Assembly: GCA_013396635.1 (NCBI GenBank)
Contig: WBMW01003834.1
Span: forward strand, 734,541 to 798,540
Direction of reading: 5' to 3'
Length of the DNA stretch: 64,000 nucleotides
Source of the DNA: Penelope pileata
Lineage: Eukaryota; Chordata; Aves; Galliformes; Cracidae
Shown: positions 26,601 through 41,600 of the stretch, one piece after another
Layout: each line of letters begins with the position of its first letter
Position numbering within the stretch: position 1 is the first letter of the stretch
The notes under the pieces: model-generated
The model's database searches: none
What the model saw: only the letters and a program-made list of their open reading frames with translations
Told to the model about the DNA's origin: nothing
Position numbers and translations under genes: made by a program

Positions 26601-29600
26601 GCTCTACGCCATGGTATGCTAAAGCTTAAGGAGGATTCTAGCCTCTCTCCTTCTCCTATCCTGACTGACAAATTATCTCACTAATTGCCTGGAGACTCTA
26701 TGAAAAAAGGTTGTATATTTGCCATCCATCCATGGTTACCTTCCATAAACATCTTTATCTTTGTCTCAGAACTACTTTTTCTTTGATTTATTAAGGATGC
26801 TTCCTGCGGATGTAGAGCTTACATTTGGCACTTTGCCATCTTTCTTAAAACTCCTGGGGTCAAAACCAGCAGAAAACTCTTGCAAAGGTAATGCCTACTG
26901 TGCTTGTGCTCCTACCTTTATCATGTAAGGGAAGGGACCACACCACTGGTCCCTGCCCTTCCTCCCTAGCTCTCTACTTGCAATTGAAGTCATAGAACAG
27001 AGAAACGTACTTATACTCAGCCTAGAAGGAACCTTGAGTTGCTTTATATTTTCAGCTGCTGTTCTCCCAGTTCTCTGGCTCACCAGGAGCTGCTTTTGAA
27101 ATAAATTTATTGCAATTTAACAGAGAGCAATCTTCTCCATGACAACTGACATCACACAAGCAAGTCCGAAACAAACAATCCTAAAATCTTACGAACATGG
27201 TTGGACAACTGCCAAAACTTCCTTGACATCTCCAGCACCATTTGCAGGTCAGTTATCTTTCACTGGTGCCAGATCATCTCCTAAAAAGGTATAAGGATAA
27301 CTTGACTTTTCCAACTGCCTCCTGCAAATTAATCTAAGTAGAAGTGGCTGAAGAGAACTGATGAGGAGTTTTCACATATTTCTTGATCCAACTAGAAATA
27401 AAAGGGGAAAGACTTGTAGGGACTACAGGGCATCTTTTCTCAGATTAAGATCACAACGAGACTTCTGTGATCTGCTTGAAGAACCAGAACCACAATGGAT
27501 GCTATATACTGCTTTACGACTGAGAATACGCCATTTTAAGTTAGTACACGGTAATAATACTGGCAGAAGACCTATTTATCAGCAAAACTTCACAGTACAA
27601 AGGGTTGGTCTGCTTGCAAATGTATGGAAATACTTCTTGTCAAATAAGCAGCTTCATTAAATTTAATACATTCCCCAAGAACTGGGCCAACAAGACAAGA
27701 CCAGGCTGAAGTACAGAAATGATAAATGGGAAGGGAGGAAACAAAATAGCTACCATTACATGGCAGATTAAAGCACTGATTTTAAACAGCCCAGTTTCCT
27801 CCTCTATCTTTCATGGAAAAAAATTATCCCTTTGCACATATTTTACTCAAATATCCGATAAATTCTTGAAACGTTGAATCTCAACTCTAGGAGAGGAAAA
27901 GAACACCCTGAGAAAGGGAGTCACATGAGGACTCCGGCCTCACCACTCCCCACAGCCCAGCGCTGTGCCCACCAGTGCCTGGCCCTGGGGAGAAAAGCCT
28001 GGCAAAGCTGGTGCCCTGCTCAGGAACTCAGCAGAAATTTATGGTATTAATTATCTTAAGTGAATGGGCATACTGGTTTGAGCTGTACTTCTGCTAGAGC
28101 ATTTTCAGAATTCTGGTTACAGAATTCCCACTGAAGAGCTCTAATGCAAATGTAATGGCCAATAACAGTTGCTGAATGACAAACTTCAGATTTTTTCTGT
28201 TTAAAATTATAACTTTTAAGTAAACCATTGAAATTTTTGTATTTCTAAACAAAACACTAACAAGCATGCACATATTTTATGAAACCCAACAGCTTAATCC
28301 CTGAGTGAATAATGCGTTTCAGTGGTACTGTTACAGAGCACTGTACTTTTCTCTGCAGTGTAACAATCTGTTTCTGAATCTTGTCCCATACCATAAACCA
28401 AGCAAACGCTACTCACAGCAGTAACTTCACTGATTGTTTTCCTGGTTCAATCAAAAGCTATCAGAAGATTCCACATATAATATAAGCATACACAGTATTT
28501 GCTAAGTCTCAAGTTTGATTTTCCTCAAAGGAGGACCATCTGACAATTACAGATGCTGCTTGCTCTCTATTAGCATGTTTAAGAGTAACAGTGCCTAGAA
28601 AACCTCTAGCAAATGCTTCTACACTGTGTAAGGTCACATAGTGATGAGCTAAACGACAGCACAAGTTATCACTCCCAAAGCTGGATGACTTATGTGTCAG
28701 GAACAGGCTTTCAATACAATCTCCTGCATATAAGGTACAAATTAATCATTTAGGAAATGAAGGAGGAGGAAAGGGAAAGGATAAGAGTAGGGGCCTCTCG
28801 CAGTCCCTCCCATCCCTCACCATTAAATCCTCAGCCTGTTAATCCAGGCACCTATATTCCATTCTGGAAAAACCATATGCAGCTTAACAGCTGAGAATTT
28901 GCAGAACGTCTCAATGGTTTTCACACAGTCAAGTGAGCTTAAAGAAATAACAGATTTTGAGAGAATGGAGGGAGAGAGGGAGAATGTCAGCACTATGTTC
29001 AAAAAGAAAAAGAACAACCCACAAAACAACAACAAAAAGCACCAACACTTCAGAATGACCTATCACAAAAATCCCACTGACTTATCAAAAAAAGAAAAGA
29101 AAAAAAAGAAAAGAAAAACCACAGCCACACTGTTCACTTATTCACAGTCAAGGAATCCACCAGCTGGTAGCAGGATGTGGGTGTGGAACACTCCCAAAGA
29201 GCATCTCTGTGCACAGGTAACAACAGAGAGAACCCACTGCGGCTCAGCGTATTACATTCAGACTGCCCAACTCTAATACCCTCAGCTCTTTCCTGCCTGA
29301 GGTACCCGATCATTAAATTAGTTCCAGAGAACAGAAGTGTTTCATGATGATGCCCCACCCTTCCCAAATACCTTCCTGAGATGAAGATGAAAGTTATAAT
29401 CACGCCAGGATCTCAGGACATTCTCATTTCTACCTTTCAACTGGTCGGAAGTGAAAAAGAGGAGATTAACTTTGGACAGGAGCTCAACTGCAATTGGTTC
29501 GACACAGAGAGACCTTTTGTTCCAAGACACACCAGCCAGAAGCACCATTTCTGCTCTTCAGTGGAAACATGCACATAAACCAGTGAAAAACTAGTGAGAG

Positions 29601-32600
29601 TCACCCACCTTAATCATTTAACTTCCTTTAGCTTGTGCACAATGTTCACCCAAATCACCACTTGGCAAATGAGACCCACATGGCTGGCTCTTGCTGCTGG
29701 AAACGGGCACCAAGGGGGACCCTTCACCACACACCTGGAAGCCGCTGGCTGGTGCTGCAGGTGCCCCTGGCAGCCATGGGCCTCCTGCAGTGCCAGGAAG
29801 TGTGCCCACAGCCCAGGGGCCTGCAGGGAGCACACAGACAGGCTGCACTGCCTTCCCATGGCAAACCTGCTCCGTTGTTTGTGCAGGGCCTCAGGTGCAC
29901 TCAGCAGCACTGTAGACAGCGCACCCAGGACATCACACAGCCTCGGCCTTCATGCCACATTGGAGAGGACAAGGATGCAGCAAGGATTAATTTCACTGAC
30001 TCCACAAGATTACATCCAACATGGATTTGAGGAAGTGTTTATTTGCGATAGAGCTAAATGTGATGCAACATGAGATAGCCATGAAATTTAATGAAACAAC
30101 ACATTTTCTGGATCAGCAATGACTGTTTCCCTGGAAAGGCTCCAAAGAAAAACAGCTGCATAAGCATCTAAGGCAGACGGCTACCAGAAGTGCAGCGGGA
30201 AGCACTCTCCACCACAGCACTTTTCACTTCACCCCTTTCACTACATAGGAAAATGCTTCTGGCAGAAGCAGACCCGCTCAGTCGGACATTCCTGACTTAC
30301 AGTTCATCTCACATTTGCAGCCTCATATTTTAATCACATAAATTCATTGACAGCCACTGGACACTGACACGCAGTCAAACATACCCGGAATCTACTGAAT
30401 AGCCAATATAGTTTTTTAAAGTTTGAAACATTATAATTCAAGTCACTGAAAATTTTATACACCACTTCAGACAACATGAAAATTAAGAGCTAAAGCTTTA
30501 TTAGAAACAAACATACAGAAGGTTAAGCTCAAACAGGTAGAACATGCATAGGCACAATGTGCTTTGTCAGTCTAAAATGTGAGTCTGGTCTTGCTGCAGC
30601 CTGGTCTACCAAGGCGTTCCAATATACAGTTGCTCCCCTAAACCCAGCAATCCTACTCAGTCGCTCACTGCTTCTCTAGATGAAGGCCTCCTTATAAACC
30701 GCTTGCCATCTCCCTTTCTCCATACCAGCCTGGAACCAGGCACCAGCAAAGGATGAAGGACGTGCTGCTGTAAGGTGCTCGGGTACCAGACACGTGAGAG
30801 CTATGTGAGCACAGTGTTCCCTTGGCAGTCACATGCCCTTCACTGCCCGAGATGCTTCTGCTTGTTGCCCATTGGCCGACTTGTTGAACACTGCCATGCT
30901 TCTATAGCTGGGCTTACTAAAAAGCAACAGAATGTGACCCTGTCAATAACAGTGACAACTGTACATAAAAGATGACAGTGACTTGGAGGCCGTTCATTTG
31001 ACAATATTATATATAAATATAAAAAGGATAGTGCCAAGCTAAAATAATTGTTTTCTTCATTTTTGAGAAAGACAACAGATGACAAAAATTACAGCCAACA
31101 TTTCTGTGATTTACAGATTTATATGACATGCAATTATTAAAAGACAAAAAAAATCATTCATCAAAGGAGGTAGGGAAAAAAAACATATAGGAGTTAGTTA
31201 AACTCACCTTACAAAAATGAATTTAAATTCTCCTGGTATCATAAGGAACTCACAAAATGTAGTATAATAGAAGAAAATATGTTTTTAAAGATGGTTTCAT
31301 TTGACAAAACTAATAACGCAGTTAAACGTATTTTAATAGCATGTCCTAATTCTCCAAAAGGTTACGTGAGCACTGTATTTAAATGCACTACAGACAGTTC
31401 CAAAATCTACCTTAAAGTATTGAGACTAGCTGGATCTTGCTGAGAGGACGTTTTTGGACACCACAGAAATACCACTGCTCAAAGGGAATTGGGAACAGCG
31501 AGGCTCACACACCTCTAATTGCCACCAACCGCAGCAACAGAACCCCGGCCCAGCACAAAAACACTTTTGATCCCACCAGTATTTTGTTATTCTCTGTACC
31601 CTCCGCTGAGTGCTTCACGAGTACGCAGCTTTGTCTACTCCTACCAAAACCACATGTATGGTAAAAATGGACACGCTATTTTTTTCCTTAAAAAGACTGC
31701 AGCGTGGATTTGATGCTACCTAATCCAGGCTGATTGCAGACAGAGCTCCTTCCCCCAGTGCTGTGCCCTGCAGCTGCTGCGCTCGCAGCTGGACACGGTG
31801 CAATCCAGGCATCAGAGGATCTATCTTTATTGCCCTCCTTTTTTATATGGACAAAATGCCACAAGTGAAACATTAGTACGTTTATTGCATTCATTTGGCT
31901 CATCTTTACCAGGATTTTTGGAAGATAAGCTTCTGCATGGAAAAAAACACGTGCCTTCATTTTTCCTGGATGAATTCAGACATGCTTGTCCAGTCACTCT
32001 CTCTGTCTCTAGGATATACTTACTAATATTAGATTTGTGCATAAAAATCTTTTCATAGTTTGAAATTATAACAATGGTATGAAAGACATCCAAAACTTAC
32101 AGTCTGCTATGCGACACATTAATGAGTGTCTATATGCATTCGGTTTACTGGAATTGCAAGAGTTCCTTCACTGATACATCAAAGCCGACAAGACTTAGTT
32201 TTCAGGAGTTCTGAAGAGCTCTCTCATGAGGCCTTGGTCATGCTTAAATATCTTCACTTTATCTCAGAGCTTTTATATCAACTTCCAAAAATAAATTTAA
32301 AAAAATTGCAATTGGTAGAAATGATACCAAGATGTATCTCTAGAGACTTCCACTTTCTCTCCAGGACACTTACAATTATTTGAAGAAAACCTGCGTATCA
32401 TCTGACAAGAAACTTAATGCTGTTTTTTTTTTAAAAAAAAAAAAAAAAGATTACATACCAGAAGTCAGGCAAGTATTTTAATCCAAAAATCTCCTCAAAT
32501 AAAGCACAAAATAAACCTCTAACATCCTTTGGAATTGAAAGTGTATTTTCTGTTTTCTTACCTGTCTTTCACTGTAATCAAAACGGGAAAAAAAACAAAG

Positions 32601-35600
32601 AGGTAGCTTTCCTTTCTTTTCTTTGGCCAATTGCTTAAACAATCAAAATGAAAACAAGATAAATCTTGCAGAAAGAACACTGCCTAACTATCTTAGACAT
32701 GAATACTGCTCACAGCATTTAGGTACCTTGCCATTTTTGTAGGTTTATGTCTGTAACACTGAGATAATACTTTGGGGCTCTCTTTAAAAACTCCAGGAAA
32801 ACTACAGTGAAAATCCAGAAACAGAGAACTGGAGAACACAGATAAGAAATGGGAGCACCCACTGCTCCACCCCTGAGCAAAGCAGAGAATAGGCAGAGAC
32901 CAAGCCTCGAGTCCTGCGACCCTTCTCAGTAGTGACATTAGTGAGATTGTGACAGCAAGAACAACATGAATCTGCCACATGGTTTCAGGGTCAGGGGCTT
33001 AACAAACCATACTGACCAGCCAGCAGAGGACTTGTCTGCAGACCCAGAGGAAGGGATTTCTCATGCCTGATGGCATCCAAAGCATGCAGACAAGCTGATC
33101 AACGACCATGTAGCTTTGCTACAGGAAGAAGTTGGCAATATACTATTTAAGAAGAAAACAAAATGACAAAAAAATAAAAAACACACACAGAAACCAACAC
33201 GCTACAGCCTGGTATGTCTACTGAGATGAAATATTACATTGAACCAAAAAATTTTTAGCTGAAAAACAATTACAACAATCTACAACATCAGCCAAGATTC
33301 TGCTTCAAAACTGGTCTTTTAAAGCAAGTGGCAGTCAGGTTACTTCAAAGCTATTTTACAGTATATTTTAAAATATGTTCAAAATACATTTTTTATATTA
33401 GGTAAGATATTAACCAAAATCTAAGACTTTGCTATTACAAGCCAGTTCTGGGTAAGTGAAATCAAAAACAAGTCATCAGGTCTAACTCAGAATCAAGACC
33501 TGTAGTTATTAACTTATTTTTAAAGGGCTGAATCACTTAATCCAATCATTTCTAACTTCCATAGACAGAATGACTGTACGGCAGCACATGGCAGCTCTAA
33601 CTGAGCATAAAACATAAAGCTGCACAAGCAGCCAGCAGTACCCAAGGGCTCCTGAGGTCTATTTTATTCCAGATGACAATGCAGCCTTCAAAAGACCTTC
33701 ATTTTCTAGTGCTAGAGCCCACAGCCACACAACTAATAAAGCCAAATACTGCTTTAACCAGTCACTTGCATGTTCCAGTTTACCATAGCCAGACAATGCT
33801 CTTATTTCTTACAATTTTATTTACAAATTGAAAACACTAGGAATTGCTCAGTCAGCACCACTTAGCACCTGGGAGTGTCAGCAAGAAAGATGGACTAGAA
33901 CAGCTGCCACAATTAGAAAATGTATCCTCACCCTAACAGCTTACAGGAGAGTTTGTTAGCTTTCCCCACTAGCAGTGCTCTCACAGATCCAACAAACCTG
34001 GTGGCAGCATATCAAAGGGTTTGGGCACCCCTAGTTCTTATTTCCTAAACATTTTTGACTGAAGATGAAGGCCCATAACAGCATTTACTCCTGTATGGAA
34101 GGAGTCTTGAAATATAAAATATTTTAAAAAGTGAAAAAATATGAACAGGTACATGCTTTGAAGAGAGAGGCAGAGTTGAAGGCACATTTGGCAGCAAATT
34201 GTACTTCATGAGGTGTAAAAGTCTGTTTTGCACAAGCAATCAGTGCAAATAGAAGGGGCTCAACATACAGAGCAGACAGGTGTTTACCTACACAGCCACA
34301 CACTAATAACTGTTTTCAGTTGGAGCCAGAGTGAAGCTCAGACAGAAGCATCTGCCTGACCTGAGCAGCACCGGCCGTGCTTGTTCCACCACCCTCAGCG
34401 CTGCTGGGCTGCAGCCTGCCCACGCCAGCCCCATGGCCCCACTGGGCACAACAGCCTACCCCTGCCAGGCAGGGTTTCCCGCTGTCCGCAGCTACTTCCT
34501 ACCCTGCTGAAAACAAGTGAACACAAGAAAAAAAGATCTGAGAGAAATGCCTTAGTCTTCCACCGAGTGCTCACTGATCAGCGTAACTCGCTGTGGATGA
34601 TCTGGGTGTGGAGGCCTTGGCAGGAAGCTCACCGCCACCCCTTGCTGTGTTTTCTAATCTCAGTTGCAATTTCCCCTGGAGCAGATGTTTTATCTGCATC
34701 ACAATCCAGCAAGGGCGGCAGGGAGCACAGGAAGGGTAGTGGGCACTTCCACAGTGGGAGATTGGCTCTTTCACAGCTCCTTTTAAAGCTGCTCTTGTAA
34801 CTCATCCAAAGGGGCAGAGGAAGTTAGCAACGTGATACTAGTACCGAGTGTGGCACAACCATGTTTCTTTCTAAATAAGGACCTTGGTCAAATGAACAAA
34901 TCCAGAGAGTGATGCAAGACCAGCAAGGCAGTATCTCTTGGCTGGCTTCTCAGGCAGAAACAGGGGCAGCCTTGGGAAACACAAGCTGTTCTTCAGGACT
35001 GAAATAGGAGCTGCAAGGTGTTCAAGGCAAAACACAAGCTTTGAAAAACTGATCAAAATTTGATCTAGAAGTGATAGAAGCACTATTTGAGGGGAAGGTG
35101 AGGCCAGTAACGCCCGGGTTGTGCCCCATGTAACTATGCAGCACTCCACTCAGGCCTTCCCTAACACAGAGAGGTGAACAAAGTGCAGCCTCTCCTGCAG
35201 GCTCTCAGCTCTGACCAGTCCTGCAGCTCTGGGCCTGCTCTGCTTTACCTGCCTCTTGCCCACACCACGTGCTCCAAATTGGATCAAGTATTTCAGTAAG
35301 GGTTTGGCCTGCACCAAGTACATGGGAAGGAGGCTGACCCAGTTCCGGCACACTGCTGGCTCCCAAGATCAGCTCTCCTGGCATCAGTACGGCCTGATGG
35401 GCTCAGCCCTAGTACATTACCATAAACTGCACATCTTTCTCTGCAGTGTATTCCCAACTTGCACAGGACGTTCCATTCCTCCTCTAGTAGGGTCATAATC
35501 CTAGAGTAGCTTTTAGAAATTGTATCCACTTGATCTCAGATCATTTCTTCAACTTCTTGAAATCTTAAAATTCTAATCCTGCCTTTCAAAACAACTACTG

Positions 35601-38600
35601 CTCATTCCAGCTTGGCTACATCTGCACCCCTTCAATCCAGCACCTCCGTTCGTATTAAGTAAGACTAGTACTGGCTTACAACAGGACTCATTAAGCGGCC
35701 CTTGCATGTGTTTCCCCTGTCTGGCAGCAAGCTATTGCTAGCACCGGTGTAGAACTCTGGTTCCCAACACAGACATGGGAACCTCAAAAAGGACCTGAAC
35801 TGTAGGAGACAGGAAATTGCTTTATTGTCTGAAATCTGGTTTTTAGCAGCCAAGTGTTTAATCACTTCTTGGTAGCAAAAGCTATGCATTTCCTCACTTA
35901 TCAGTACACAAACATTTCCAGAGGGAAGCTGGACCGGTCGCTAACAACAAACCCCTAACAGCCACATCTGGCACCGCGGGGCCTCTCTGGAGCCAGGAGG
36001 AAGGCCTGACCCGCACAGTGCGGTGGGAGCACCCCTTGCCCTGCACACAGGCCCCAGCCTGGCTGACAGACACACGGCCCAGCCGCTTCACACCGTCAGG
36101 TCCAGAAGCACTGCAGGGCCACAGCCGCGGAACACGCCCCGCCATAACCTTTTGTTTCATTCACACTTAATGAAGTCGCTTGTGGTGACAATACTCATGC
36201 TGTGTGTGAAAGTAACTGGGTGCCACTCCCAGCGGGAGTCTTTACAAAATATCTAGGAAATCACATCAGGGTGGAACAGTTCCCTTCTCTTGATTCCTTG
36301 CAAAGCCATTAAGTAAGAGACAGAGAAATAGCACAGTGCTGTTAAAGTACAGACGTAAAGCTACTGTTACCCTGCAAGCCAAAAACCTTAAAATTCCCAA
36401 ATGCCTGAAAAAATCTTATTTGGGCTGCCTGATTATGTTACTTTGGCCAGGGTTCACTATTTTTCCTGTCTGATAAAGCCGAAAAATCCTGTGTTTGTGG
36501 AAGTGTCTGTAGGATAATAAAAATAAAGTGATTCCATGACCAAATCACATGCCAAACACTTGCCTTTGCTGACGCAATTTGGCCCAATCTGACAGCTTAA
36601 AGCACTGCTCTAAGAGTCAGATGTTTTGTTTTCAAAGAACACTGTCTGCTGTGTGTCCTGTCATCACCCGAGCTTCTCCTCACCCGCTCTTTAAAAATCC
36701 TTGCAGAAATTAATAGCATTGAACAACTGTAGTTCCACTGCAGCGTCGTAGGTGATTTTGTTATTTTCCCTGTATCTCAAACTTTCCTCACCCTCATTCA
36801 CATTACTCCCATATCTTCTACTTTGAAACAACTCTGTGAAAGTTACTTGTTACAATTTCTAAAAATATAGTTACAGTGGAGGTCCAGCACAGCATTTCAG
36901 GTGCCCTTTCCTAAAGAAGAAAAAGCAAAGAAGCACAAATACCAAAACAAGCAGCTTACCTTTCAAGTACACCAAACACCTGAGTGCCACTTCAAGTCAG
37001 TAGAATGCATGGCACCTAATACCCCCAACTGCTCAATAGTCCTGGATTCTGCTGCCCATTAAGTATTTATATCCTGGTAAGGGCTTAGTAAGGCAAAATC
37101 AAAATAATAAATGTTACAAGACTTGAAGGGTGAGGCAGGGGGTGAGAAGGTTGCAGCTGAATGTTATTTCATGGTAATTCACAAACTTTCATTCACTAGG
37201 CTTCCTATAAATATGGTACTTGACTTCAAGTTTCACATTTTATGACCCTCACAGAAATGCATTTTTATTCTAATAAGGGAGTTAGCAATGCTATCTAATA
37301 GATCTAAGTTTGGTGTGTTCATTATGAACCCTGATTATCAAGCTTGGAAATCTCCCCATTTGGATTATTATTCTGAAGAGACTATGTCCAACAAAAGGGA
37401 TGTGCCATCTGGATTTCTGTTCCTTAAAGAACAAACAGGTTTAAAGTTTCCACTTTAATAAGGATATTTTAGAGCTGGGCACAACTGGTACTCCCTTCTT
37501 TCATCTTGCACTGCAATTATGCTCATCAGAAAAAGTATCCATCACCAGGACACAATCAACCTCAATGCTTTGACACAAACTCATTGGCTTCCGCAGGAGA
37601 AACCTGGCTGAAAACGTGTTATCTCTGAAGGATCAACAAATGCCACTGCTTCAGGAAGAAATGTAGCCACATCACCAGCAGGTTTATACATGCAAGATGA
37701 TTTGATTAATCAAGAGACAACTATTTGTTCAGCACTTCGTAGGAAGATACAGAAGGAGAGAGGAAGACATCTACAAGCCAGCCTGCCTCTTTTGCTGCAA
37801 GGAGCAAGGCTATAGCAGGATGTTTGTAAACAACCAGGGGCTGACAGGAAGCCAATTTCTACCTAATAACAAGGAGAGAGACCTGGAATCCACTCCTCAT
37901 CCTGCTGCTTAGCCTACGGCTATGTAACGTGGCAGCACCCAGCAGAGTTCAAGTGTACCTTTCGCTTTCTCAACTCTGTGGGAAGGAAAACACCAGATTA
38001 AGTAGGTTTTATTAACTCCCAAAGCATTCATTTGACAGTCTTTGGAAATGAGAACAATATGCAAAGGAACAGAAGGGGTTTGGCAGATGAAGACCATCCT
38101 GTTTTATCATTTGTGGGTGCACCAGTGTGGTTAGTACAGGGAGACAAGGCTCAGAGCCAGCTCTGAGTCAGCCACAAAGCTTCCAGCCTCCATCCCCATT
38201 TCTGACCCCGAGCTCCTCCTTGGCTGACTCAGACCCTGGCCCCCCACTCCCCTCTGCTCCCATATGCCCTCAAGCCACATGTTCTCCTCTGTTAACGCCA
38301 CCTCACTAAAACAGTGCTCCAACAGAGGGGCCCACAGAGCCTTTCTGTACGGCTCAGCTGCCAACACCACCGGGTCTGGGTAGGACTGAGAGCACATGGC
38401 ACTACCAAGAAGAGCCACTGTGGTTTTATGCAAGCCCTGGAAATGTAGTTGTAAATAATTTTTGACTCATTCTCTTGCAGTAAATTTTCCAACAGGAGTT
38501 TTTGGAAAGGAAGCTATTCTGTTATAAAACAAGCTTTGAAGGACCACATCCAGAAACAAGGAAAACTAGAGAAGCCAGCAGGGACTGAGTTCTAGATTGT

Positions 38601-41600
38601 TCCATCTGCTTAGCGGAAATTTATGTAATATCTATACGTGCATACACACGTATACCAATAAATGCACATATGTATTTACGTGCATTTAGAAGTTCCTAGC
38701 CCAGCTTTATTTACTTGCTTTATGCTGATGTTCCTTAAAACCAGGAGTTCAGGACGGTAGAGCCCTCTGCCCAGCAAGCATGCCCAGCATGGGTCAGCAT
38801 CAGAGACCTGGTCACAATTTGAGTGCTGCACACAGGAGTTTGCTGCTACCCCATCCACATACAGCACCACCAATGAAACCTGGGTTCACCCAGAGACAAA
38901 TGCTGGAGTATACCAAGACATCCAATAACTACACATTAGCTCCGTAAAGAAGTCTCCTTAGTTCTCCTCAAGTGCAAGCATGTATTCTGAAGAAACAGCA
39001 ACACATTTGCATGATTTAGAGAATCAACACCTCCCTTCAGAGCAAGCCTGGGATGTTTTCACACGTAGTGAGCTTGCTCTCCTCAAGCAAAAATTTGCAG
39101 TCATAGGAGAGCCAGAATTTCAGCATGAGCCAGGTCCTGCCCTCTGATACATATGCATACATCTCAAACATCAGAGGGAGGCTCCTTTATATGTGCATGT
39201 TCTTATCTATATCATTTACACAGGTAAAGTGCCAGTAAATCTTGAAGTGTAGAACCTATTCCATACAGAGAAGTTCAAAATAAATGTTTAGAGCGCATGT
39301 CTGTCTCGAAAAGGCTATTGAATACACTCTGCAAACAGCTGGATGAATTCTTGTTTCTTCTTGTATTATGCTTTGCATGTTCAAAAATTTAGAGAGATTC
39401 AAACTGCTAGCAGAGCAAACTCTGTTAAACCTTTCATCTTCTCCAGTTGTCTATGTGTCACTTCACAAAGAAATGATCATCACAGATTCCGAGCAGATTC
39501 CTCTGAATTGACTAGTACAAGACGAAAACAAGGGAGAAACTTTACCATGAAACTAAATTTGTGCTCCTTTTCTAGACATGTCTGGAAAAGCACAGCATGA
39601 TTTCTAGAGTTTTGTCAAATGCCAGCAATTACCAGCTCCAGAAACAGCAGTTCAGAATAGTATAATTCCCAATTTGTCAGTTTGTCATGAAAGGAAGTAG
39701 ATGTTAAATACAAATTTAGCATACATATAGAGAGACTCTTATAGTGTCAAAAAAGTTTCTGCCACAATTTTCTGCATGCTTTTCTGTAGTGCTTTGTTTT
39801 TATTTATTTTTCCTACAAAGAAATGAAAAATTAAAATCCACAAATAACTCCACTCTGAAATAGCAGTGGGTTTGAACTTCTTGAAAATGGTTCAACTGCT
39901 TTTATTCATCCAGCTTAAAATCATATCATTGTAGAAACTTTGAAAGCTGCATTTGGCAGTGTTCTTCAAGAACAGCTAAGACAACGGGTCATTGTTATTT
40001 AGTTGGAGTGGAACATTCTGCATGTAGGAAATTTGTATATTGTTACTCCAATGAAACTAACTTAAGTGTGGCTGAAGAGTTTACAAGTACAAAAAAAATC
40101 AACAAGGACAGCATTTAGCTCTTAAATCCTGTGCAAAAACTGAGCACTTACTGGGTGAGGCAGCAGGTTCTTGTTTTGTGATTTAAAAACAACCAACTTT
40201 CCTCCCTTCCAAAAACAGACAGACACACACACACACAGAGAGGAATAGTTTAAACTCTGATTACATTTTTATCTCCTTCAAAGATTGGGAAGATTCTAAG
40301 AAGCCCAATAGCAGCACCTTATCTGAGAACTCTGAACTGCTGAATCAGCTACAGCACTCATGGCCACGACGTTCAAGTCATTTTTTATTTTTAAATGATG
40401 ACTATCGGCTTGGCTCTATTTACAGAGCTGCAACTGCAAAGAGCTTGTTTTGTGATGCTGCTTCAACAATTAACATATTTACTCCAACTGATCCATTTCA
40501 GCCCATCCCTGGGCAACTCCACAGAAGTGGGCACTGGGCCCAGCTGGATTTCATCTGCTAAACTCTTGTTTGACAGGTCCTTTACTGAAAATGGGAACTG
40601 GCATAACACGCAAGAAAAACAAAAACATAAAATCAAATTCTGCACCAAAGGAAAATTGTGGTGCATATATTACAGCCTAATGTTGCTGAAATGGTATTTT
40701 GGTTGGGTCTACCATCATTTCTGATAATTCCTTATCTTTAAGTGGGGCTGTACACCACAGCAATGATCAGGGAGTTTGCTGTCTCCTTGCAACGTCTCCT
40801 CTCATTCCTGTTTCACAGATAGGCTTTCACAGCAGACTGTGATTCACGTGTGAGGAATGTTTGTGAGATATCCCCACAGAGCCCACAGACTGTGGTTACT
40901 GCTCTCATTTGCAGCAGTCTGAAGATTCATGTTTCTCTCATTAAATCAGTGATGACACATTGAAGTGCAGGTCCAGGCATGGTCCAGGCTCATAATGAAC
41001 ATCTAAGTACTTCACAGAATATCTATACACATCCTGTTCATACATAGGCATTCTATATTCATTTGCAATTTGATCGCACGTTCAGCTTATGTCCATTGAT
41101 TTCTGAAAATATTTACACCATGCCACTACAAATAAATCTTTACTCCCAAAGAGTATATAACCTACTTTCGACACTACCAGAGGTGTTGATGAGCCTCTTG
41201 CTTGGGAACCTTGTAAAGCTTTATACAGGCTGTATTTTATGTACTAACTGACTCTTCTCACTATATATAGAAATCAATCACTTTGCTGAAGGACTTTGCT
41301 GAAGTAGGTCCTGGCTTTCTAATGTCACACCTGATTGAGCAGGGCTTCATTTCATATTTCATATGGGTCTTAAAACTGCTTTGTGTTGTAAATACTTCCT
41401 CAAACTAACCATGGAAATTTGGACTTGGGGTTCTGTTTGCAGGTGAGGTTTATGTGGAACATCTATAATTTGTTACACATCAGACACATCGTCATTCCTT
41501 CTCTTTCCTGTCTGTTTTTGTCACACAGACTCTCAATGACATGTTCAAAGCCTTTTCAAAAGATCAAAAAGGGAGGGAGGAAGCACAGGTCACAAAGGGA

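Noticed and set aside
29594..30073. Plus-strand open frame of 159 codons
   Set aside because: No known motif. The frame is open in several phases because of local GC richness, so coding is not supported.
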